Positions 58,835 to 64,000 of a DNA stretch of 64,000 nucleotides are shown here, piece by piece. Each line of letters starts with the position of its first letter. The stretch's first letter is position 1. The DNA is taken from positions 744,001 to 808,000 of the forward strand of contig CAWHEL010000002.1 of the NCBI GenBank assembly GCA_963828555.1, read 5' to 3'. The notes below the pieces were generated by a model. That model did not search any database and was not told the origin of the DNA. It saw nothing but the letters and a program-made list of their open reading frames with translations. Source of the stretch: JADJPO01 sp963828555. GTDB taxonomy: Bacteria > Actinomycetota > Actinomycetes > Actinomycetales > Kineosporiaceae. Made by a program: the position numbers and the translations under genes.

Positions 58835-58908
58835 GCGGGTGTAGTTCAATGGTAGAACATCAGCTTCCCAAGCTGACAGTGCGGGTTCGATTCCCGTCAC
58901 CCGCTCCA
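58835..58908 (+). tRNA. tRNA-Gly (anticodon CCC)
   Basis: Complete cloverleaf: acceptor GCGGGTG/CACCCGC, D-arm TAGTTCAATGGTAGAA, anticodon stem TCAGC/GCTGA with loop TTCCCAA (anticodon CCC), T-arm GCGGGTTCGATTCCCGT, discriminator T, and an encoded CCA at 58906-58908. tRNA genes are common integration sites, and recombinase remnants follow 2-4 kb downstream. Confidence 0.96.
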
Positions 58909-59272
58909 CCGAGAAACAGCCCCTGACCTGCGGATACGCTCTCCTGAGCCATCCGTTCAAGATCACCCCGAAGCCCTTGGCTGGCCGCCACACACCCTTG
59001 ATCGCCGCCGTTTAGCCCACGTTTAGACCACGACGATCATGAAATTCCGCAGCTGCCCGGGTCGACATCACCTGGCTGGGTGATCCGTGGCCTGGATCCT
59101 TGCCAGTGGGCAGCCAGTTGCCGACAGATCCGCGCCTGAGCAGTGCTGCGCACCAGCCATCGCTCCTTGATCCGTAGTTCTGGCGCCGTCCAGTGATGGT
59201 CGCTCGGCCTGACCGTCGCGTCCCGGCCGGTCGAGGGTGCTGGTCGTGGGGCGGATTTGGGGGGCCTCCGGG
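58909..59272 (+). other. Gene-free stretch after tRNA-Gly
   Basis: 364 bases with no supported gene. An open minus-strand frame crossing the tRNA is a known artefact of tRNA sequence. No second copy of the tRNA 3' end (an attachment-site duplicate) was seen between here and 63 kb. Confidence 0.55.
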
Positions 59273-60226
59273 TCAGGTCGACCAGGTCGAGGAGTCGGCG
59301 AGCCAGGTGGCGTCTGCGTCGAGGTCGCCGTCCAGCGCAGGATCGGCGAAGGCGACCACGTCGTCGACCACCGCGGTGAAGAGGTCGGGGAGCTTGGCGG
59401 CGTCTGGCCCGAGGCGACGTCGGTAGGCGGCAAAGGCGTTCGCCCGCGCAGCGCCGTAGTCGCCGAGGACAGTGCTCAGCGGTCGCAGGCTGACGCCGCG
59501 GTGCTCCGACGTCGCCGCCAGGGCGGTCATGAGGTCGATGGCGTGCACGTCGTGACTGCGGGTCAGGGTCCAGACGTCGGCGTAGTCGCGGACCCGGCTG
59601 TTGCCTGAGCCGAGCTCGACGGCTGTGCAGAGCTTCTCGGCCAGGACGACGGGCAGCGGGTACCCGAGCACGCGGACCGAGGGGTGGCGTGGCAGCAGCG
59701 TCGGGTAGTCCACGGGGGCCGGCGGCGGCGCAACCGGGTCGCCGGTGCTGATGTCGAGGCGCAGTTTGACGTCCGCACCGGCGACCGTGGCGTGCATGGT
59801 GACGCGGACGCCTCCGTAGAGGTCGCCGTCGCGGATCGTGCCGGCTGTCGCGGTGTCGACGCGGAAGACGACCCCGTCCTCGACCGGAGCCGGCAGTGAG
59901 GCGACCTCGACGACCCGGCGCAGGAGGGTGTCCTCGTCGAGATGGAGGTTGCGGGCGAGGAAGTCGGCGTCGACGGTGGCGCGGCGGGCGTCCCACACGG
60001 CAAGGAGCATCCCGCCCTTGAGCACGAGCCTGTCGGCGTGATCGCTCGTGGCCAGGCGGGCGAGGAACCGCTCGAGGACGTACATCACCAGCAGCGTCTG
60101 GGTCTGGCGGCCCTCGCGCCGGGCGAGGTTCTGCAGGTCCAGGTAGGCCCGGCCCGCGGCGTCGGCCCGGGTCGGGCGCCGCAGGTTGCCTTTCGGACTG
60201 CCCGACCCGGCCGCGGCGGGCGTCAT
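59273..60226 (-). CDS. AbiEii-family nucleotidyltransferase toxin
   Basis: 317 aa from ATG 60226, sharing ATGA with the antitoxin gene. It has the nucleotidyltransferase motif LVLKGGMLLAVWDARRATVDADF (GG...DxD) near residues 60-80, and the downstream family element VVLAEKLCTAVELGSGNSRVRDYADVWTL. AbiEii enzymes transfer nucleotides to tRNA or other targets and arrest growth; AbiEi keeps them silent. Type IV toxin-antitoxin or phage-abortive system. Its place beside recombinase debris fits horizontal arrival. Confidence 0.87.
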   Translation of the reverse strand: MTPAAAGSGSPKGNLRRPTRADAAGRAYLDLQNLARREGRQTQTLLVMYVLERFLARLATSDHADRLVLKGGMLLAVWDARRATVDADFLARNLHLDEDTLLRRVVEVASLPAPVEDGVVFRVDTATAGTIRDGDLYGGVRVTMHATVAGADVKLRLDISTGDPVAPPPAPVDYPTLLPRHPSVRVLGYPLPVVLAEKLCTAVELGSGNSRVRDYADVWTLTRSHDVHAIDLMTALAATSEHRGVSLRPLSTVLGDYGAARANAFAAYRRRLGPDAAKLPDLFTAVVDDVVAFADPALDGDLDADATWLADSSTWST

Positions 60227-60810
60227 GACGCCTGCAGGACGTCGACCGCGGCCCGGACCGGGCCGAGGACGTCGAGAGCGCGCGCCAGCTCGACCAGCTC
60301 GCCGACCCGGGCGTCGCGCCGGGAAAGGTAGCGGCGCAGGGCAATGTGCGCGACGGACTCGCCCAGCTTGCGGCGCATCCGCATGAGGTCGATCACGGTA
60401 CGCGCCGGCGAGTAGACCCGGACCGGTTCTCCTGGTGCCGCATCGACTTGGTCGACGCCGAGCTCGAACGTCGCCGGGTCCCACACGAACACCTCCACCG
60501 GCGGACGGTCGATCTTGGGCGGCCACGTCCGGCGTGGTACCGCGATCTGCACCGCCATCGGCAGCTCGTCCGTCAGGTCGTGCACCGACGCGGCCGACAG
60601 CAGACACACCACGGCACGCGGCGCACGGCGGGACACAGCCAGCAGGTCCGGATAGGTGGCGACAGGGGCGTCCGCCCGGCGGAAGACGCCGCGCGACAGC
60701 TCGACATAGGCTCCCGTGTCCCGGCCCGCATACAGCTCGCGCGGATGCACACCCGCGGCGCGTGCCTCACCGGTGGTGAAGGTGGCAGGCAGCGACGTCT
60801 CCGCAGGCAT
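60223..60810 (-). CDS. AbiEi-family antitoxin/transcriptional regulator
   Basis: 195 aa. An N-terminal winged helix-like part (FTTGEARAAGVHPRELY..., YVELSRGVFRRADAP) is followed by the AbiEi C-terminal region (VVCLLSAASVHDLTDELP, VRVYSPARTVIDLMRMRRKLG). It probably represses its own promoter and counters the toxin. ATG 60810 lies almost at the predicted transcription start, so the mRNA may be leaderless. Confidence 0.85.
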   Translation of the reverse strand: MPAETSLPATFTTGEARAAGVHPRELYAGRDTGAYVELSRGVFRRADAPVATYPDLLAVSRRAPRAVVCLLSAASVHDLTDELPMAVQIAVPRRTWPPKIDRPPVEVFVWDPATFELGVDQVDAAPGEPVRVYSPARTVIDLMRMRRKLGESVAHIALRRYLSRRDARVGELVELARALDVLGPVRAAVDVLQAS

Positions 60811-60817
60811 GGACTTA

Positions 60818-60846
60818 ATCCTCTACTTCTACACGCGATAAGTCAA
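60818..60846 (-). promoter_or_regulatory. Probable promoter of the AbiE-type operon
   Basis: Minus strand: TTGACT (60846-60841), 17 bases, GAGGAT (60823-60818). Transcription would begin about 60811, one base before the antitoxin ATG, giving a leaderless mRNA. AATCC/GGATT half-sites flank the spacer. Confidence 0.45.
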
Positions 60847-61206
60847 GGATTCGATCCTAGGCGGTCGGACACTACTCATGGCGCACCCTGCAGCATCTAC
60901 CTGCTGGCGGATCGTCCCTAGTCCGCTTCGAGGAAGCACCCAGGTCCGATCTCCAGAGCCCTGGGCAGGGCGCCATCCGCACGCGTGACGACGAGGCGAC
61001 CGCCAGAGCTCGGCCGGCGTCGCACCAAGGGCCAGGCGGCGGATCCGGCCGGTCTTCGTGGGGCCGACGACGCCGTGGCACTTGCCACGACTGATGGTGA
61101 GGACGCCGCCGACGAGGTCACCACGTTGCAGGGCTGCGACCTCGCCGCGGCGGGCGCCGGTGCAGGCGGCGAGCCGGGCCAGGCGCAGGACCTGCGTAGG
61201 GCTCAC
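60829..61206 (-). pseudogene. Tyrosine recombinase fragment (catalytic core)
   Basis: About 125 residues. The start LRLARLAACTGARRGEVAALQRGDL contains the first catalytic Arg of phage-type integrases (TGxRxGE), followed by PTKTGRIRRLALG. The HxLR, HxxTxH and Tyr elements are missing; the frame soon turns to unrelated sequence. The upstream edge abuts the IS fragment at about 61205. A remnant of an older integrative element, different from the recombinase at 61.7-62.8 kb. Confidence 0.75.
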
Positions 61207-61213
61207 TGAAGAA

Positions 61214-61714
61214 TTATTCGGGATTGTCCGGGTGTGTCGGGATGTCGGTGGATATCGCGGTCACGGTGTAGTTCCAGTCGCCGTGGAACTGGTGTCGCTG
61301 TAGGTGCTTGGCCTCGAAGGTCTTCATGTCTTTGTCGGTGATCCGGATGCCCTTGGGGTAGGTGTCGGTGTCCAGGGCGGCCTGGACCGTCAGCCCGGTC
61401 CGGGTCGTCACGGCGCCGATCGTCTCGATGATGACCTCGTGGGAGGTCAACGGCCGACCGCGCCAGTTCATCGAGATGTGGCTGAACAAGCGGTGCTCGA
61501 TCCGGTTCCACTTGGACGTGCCCGGGGGCAGGTGGACAACGGTGATCTCCAACCCGGCCTGGGCGGCGAGGGCGGCCAGTTCGGTCTTCCACAGACGTAG
61601 CCGGCTGCCGTTGGACCCACCCGAGTCCGCGGTGATCAACAACCGGGTGGCCTCCGGATAGGCCTGCTGCCCAACGGTGTGCCACCAGCGGCGGCAGGCA
61701 ACCGTGCTCGTGAA
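61214..61714 (-). mobile_element. ISAzo13-like transposase, C-terminal fragment
   Basis: About 165 residues of DDE-type transposase: RRWWHTVGQQAYPEATRLLITADSGGSNGSRLRLW, WKTELAALAAQAGLEITVVHLPPGTSKWNRIEH (catalytic Glu region), RLFSHISMNWRGRPLTSHEV, ending HGDWNYTV (stretches abbreviated to family landmarks). The N-terminal half is absent. It interrupts the recombinase reading frame at about 61700. Confidence 0.85.
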
Positions 61715-62822
61715 TGCAGCTGGTTCCGTAGGCGCGGCCGCAGTCTCCAAGCGCGACCCGGCGGCGCTGAAAGTGGCCCAGGAACTCCTCCCATTCCTGA
61801 TCGGTGGGGGTGCGGTATTCTTCCGACGGACGTAACTCGCGGCGCCTGGCGATGAAGGCGCGATGGCCGTTGATGGCCTCTTCGGGATAGACCGCTTTGT
61901 ATCCCATTGTGGTGTTGATGTCCTGGTGGCCGACCAAGAGCTGGGTGATGTGTGGTGGCATCCCGTTCATGACGGCGTCGGTGATGAACAGCCTTCGAAA
62001 GTCGTGGGGCAGGAACCGTAGTGGTTGACCGTCGCTGCCGGTCAGGCCGGTCAGGCTCAACGCGGTGTCGAGCAGGTTGCGGATGCCGGGGGCGGTGACG
62101 GGCCGGTTCTCGGTGCCTACCCGTCGTTGGAACAGGATCGCCATCGGCGGGTTGAACACCCGCTCGTGGTAGTCGTAGGCGCTGACCAGCGGGATCGCTC
62201 CGGTGTGCTCGCGGACTCGGGTGACGACGGCGCTGAGCACGTCGGCCAACTCCGGTGAGATCACCAGGAGCCTCTCCGTGTCGGTCTTGGACGGGGCGAT
62301 GTGCAGCAGGGGCACCAGTTCACCGCTGGCCGGCAGCCGGTATTGGACCAGGCTGGAGTGGGTCAGCTCGGTCAGCTCCTCGATCCGGATCTCGCTGTGC
62401 CGCAGTACTTCCACGGCGGCGAAGGCCCAGAACGCGCGGTGTTCCTCCAGGGTGAGGTTGCGTCGCCGGCCACCGTTCGGGTCCTCGGCCCAGACGGTGG
62501 CGCCGGGGCTGCGGGTGGTGACCGACCGGCGCAGGGTCTGCCCGGCGGCGGTGAACAGCTGCCCGGGGCTGGTGGCCGCAGCGGCGGCCAGGCGGTCGGC
62601 GGTGACGGTGCGCCCCGTGGCCACCGCGGCGACCAGGGCGGGCAGGACCGGTAGACGTTCGCGGGTCCGGGCGTCCATGCGGGACTTGCGGCGGGCGGCT
62701 TCCTTGCGGTGGGGCATCTCACCGGACTTGATCGGGCAGGGCACCGCCCAGGGCCCCCACGGCAGACCAGCGAACACGCCGCTTACTGGCACCGAGTCGC
62801 CAAGGGCGAAATGGCCTGACAC
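61698..62822 (-). pseudogene. Tyrosine recombinase, truncated at 3' end by the IS fragment
   Basis: About 375 residues remain. Motifs: first Arg in EIRIEELTELTHSSLVQY, PSKTDTERLLVISPELADVL, HDFRRLFITDAVMNGMPPHI, LLVGHQDINTTMGYKAVYPEE (HxxR, GHxxxxxTxxY order intact), then EEYRTPTDQEWEEFLGHF and CGRAYGTSCIHEHGC, where transposase sequence takes over. Members of this actinobacterial family normally continue further and also have a longer N-terminus, so both ends are probably lost although catalytic residues remain. Confidence 0.8.
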
Positions 62823-63175
62823 CTCTCCGACGCTGTCGTCCCACGCGAACCCGCGCGAAGCGCGGCATGACCGTCCGGACGGGATGCTGTGCGTGGCTGG
62901 AACATCAGCCTGTGAGCACCCGTGCCGGGCCTGACATCGACATGGGCGGCGGAGAGGCGATGGAGGTCAACGTGCGAGCACCTTCTCGACGCCTGAGTAG
63001 TGGTGGGGTGGCCGCGGTGGCGCTCGCGCACCCATCCGGGCGCCAGGGCTGCTCCAGGGGCCCCGGAGCGGAATCCTGGGTGACCACCGTCCGGAGAGGC
63101 TCGAGTGCGGCGCACCGTCCGTGAGACGGTTGCCTCGACGATGCTGGAGATGCGCGGGCGAAGGGAGTCGACTCG
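62823..63175 (+). other. Gene-free stretch at the right edge of the mobile-element zone
   Basis: 353 bases. I see no gene, no long repeat and no convincing promoter. It separates the truncated recombinase from the opine dehydrogenase gene and may contain lost 5' sequence of the recombinase. Confidence 0.5.
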
Positions 63176-64000
63176 ATGAAGGTCGCGGTGCTGGGGGCGG
63201 GCGGTGGAGGGCTAGCGGTCGCCTACGAGTGGGCGAGCCAGGGACACCTGGTCTCCCTGTACGCACAACGCGCCCACGACCACCATCTGGCGCCGGTCCG
63301 CGAACGCGGCGGCATCCAGGCCGAGGGCCTGCTCGAGGGGTTCGTCCCCCTGGAGCGGGTCACTACCGACATCGCCGAGGCGCTGGATGGTGTGGAGGTC
63401 GTCTTCGTCGTCGGCCCCGCCTACGCCACCGAACCGTTCGGCGCTGACACCCGCGGTCACCTGCACCCGGGGATGACCGTCGTGGTCTGCCCCAGCTCGT
63501 GCGTCGGCAGTCTCGCTTTCAAGCACGCCGCGGGGGTGGACCTCTACGACGAGAGCATCGTCGTGGGCGAGACCAGCACCCTGCCGTACGCCGCGCGGGC
63601 GTCGCTGCACGCCAGTGTGCGGATCTTCCACCGGTTCGAGACCGGCTTCTCGGCCGCGGCCGCCCCGCGCAGCAACACGCCTCGGCTCCTGGAGGTCCTG
63701 CGCCAGGTGTACCGCAACACTGAGGAAGCCTCGGGGATCTTCCAGACCACGCTGCAGAACGGCAACCCGGTGATCCACCCGGCCGTCACTCTGCTCAACG
63801 CCGCGCTCATCGAGCGCACCGGCGGCGACTTCATGTTCTACGAGGAAGGGGTCACCGAGGCGGTCGGCCGCTTCATGAAGGCGGTCGACGACGAGCGGCT
63901 GGCCATCGCGCGGGCCCTCGGAGTCGCCATCCTCACCGAGCCGGACCTCGGGGTCCGGCAGGGCTACATGACCGAGCCCAACTACTCCACCGGCTACTCC
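63176..64000 (+). CDS. NAD/NADP octopine/nopaline (opine) dehydrogenase family protein, 3' end outside the window
   Basis: 275 residues to the window edge. N-terminal Rossmann fold (MKVAVLGAGGGGLAVAYEW) and C-terminal opine-DH helical domain with the catalytic His region TLQNGNPVIHPAVTLLNAA and the EGVTEAVGRFMKAVDDER helix. These enzymes reductively join an amino acid to a 2-oxo acid or act as 2-dehydropantoate-like reductases. AAGGGAG at 63161-63167 supports the ATG. Function beyond the fold is open. Confidence 0.82.
   Translation, partial: MKVAVLGAGGGGLAVAYEWASQGHLVSLYAQRAHDHHLAPVRERGGIQAEGLLEGFVPLERVTTDIAEALDGVEVVFVVGPAYATEPFGADTRGHLHPGMTVVVCPSSCVGSLAFKHAAGVDLYDESIVVGETSTLPYAARASLHASVRIFHRFETGFSAAAAPRSNTPRLLEVLRQVYRNTEEASGIFQTTLQNGNPVIHPAVTLLNAALIERTGGDFMFYEEGVTEAVGRFMKAVDDERLAIARALGVAILTEPDLGVRQGYMTEPNYSTGYS

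Noticed and set aside
58802..58993. Minus-strand open frame containing VTGIEPALSAWEADVLPLNYTR
   Set aside because: This peptide is the known artefact of translating a tRNA gene antisense; the tRNA-Gly explains the sequence.
59037..60344. 435-codon minus-strand frame overlapping the AbiEii gene
   Set aside because: Arg/Pro-rich translation with no motif, a frame shadow of the toxin gene.
58835..63175. Attachment-site duplication of the tRNA-Gly 3' end
   Set aside because: I looked for a second copy of GGGTTCGATTCCCGTCACCC on both strands to 63.2 kb and saw none, so island borders are not defined.
63121..63447. Short + strand frame overlapping the start of the opine dehydrogenase gene
   Set aside because: Different frame, Arg/Gly-rich, no motif; the opine dehydrogenase frame is supported by Rossmann and catalytic motifs and a ribosome-binding site.

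Overview
The window is about 72% GC or higher by eye, uses GTG starts often, joins genes by ATGA/GTGA overlaps and stops almost always at TGA. With an FliA/WhiG-type sigma factor and no LPS-ring flagellar genes (flgA/H/I), this points to a motile, monoderm, high-GC actinobacterium (Kineosporiales-, Nocardioides- or Cellulomonas-like). The genus cannot be fixed from the sequence alone.

Region 1 (1-35 kb) is one nearly complete flagellar locus on the + strand: end of an fliA-like sigma gene, flagellin with a textbook sigma-28 promoter, fliD, fliS, a small FliT-position gene, and two glycosyltransferase genes carrying three near-identical GT2 modules (likely flagellin glycosylation). Then come flgB-flgC-fliE-fliF-fliG-fliH-fliI-fliJ, an NlpC/P60-SLT wall hydrolase, fliK (frameshifted), flgD, flgE, flbD, motA, motB, fliL, fliM, fliN, fliO, fliP, fliQ, a secreted protein of unknown function, fliR and flhB. 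A SipW-type signal peptidase and a TasA/CalY-like substrate lie on the opposite strand, followed by flhA, a P-loop-less FlhF-like gene and a small membrane protein. flgK, flgL, csrA and fliW are not here.

Region 2 (35-46.2 kb) is metabolic: a GntR/FadR regulator with a clear promoter and palindromic operator in front of lldP-glcD-glcF (lactate/glycolate uptake and oxidation), then a single-chain biotin-dependent acyl-CoA carboxylase of about 1858 aa.

Region 3 (46.5-54.5 kb, minus strand) is a chemotaxis operon reading cheA-cheW-cheY-cheB-cheR-cheX-cheY-cheX-like-EAL/HDOD, with a sigma-28-like promoter in front of cheA. It would feed signals to the flagellar motor encoded in region 1. No chemoreceptor gene is in the window.

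Region 4 (54.6-64 kb) holds two conserved hypotheticals, dcd, a secreted heparinase-like lyase and tRNA-Gly(CCC). Next to the tRNA is a mobile-element graveyard: an AbiEi/AbiEii-type toxin-antitoxin pair, a tyrosine-recombinase fragment, an ISAzo13-like transposase fragment and a second, IS-truncated tyrosine recombinase. The window ends inside an opine-dehydrogenase-family gene.

The most unusual non-coding signal is a family of four long palindromes (about 70-87 bp, shared arm CTCATGCTCCGC) placed directly after stop codons at 19.5, 28.6, 35.0 and 40.4 kb. Their arms carry compensatory substitutions. A second palindrome family (two copies) lies between the convergent carboxylase and EAL-HDOD genes.
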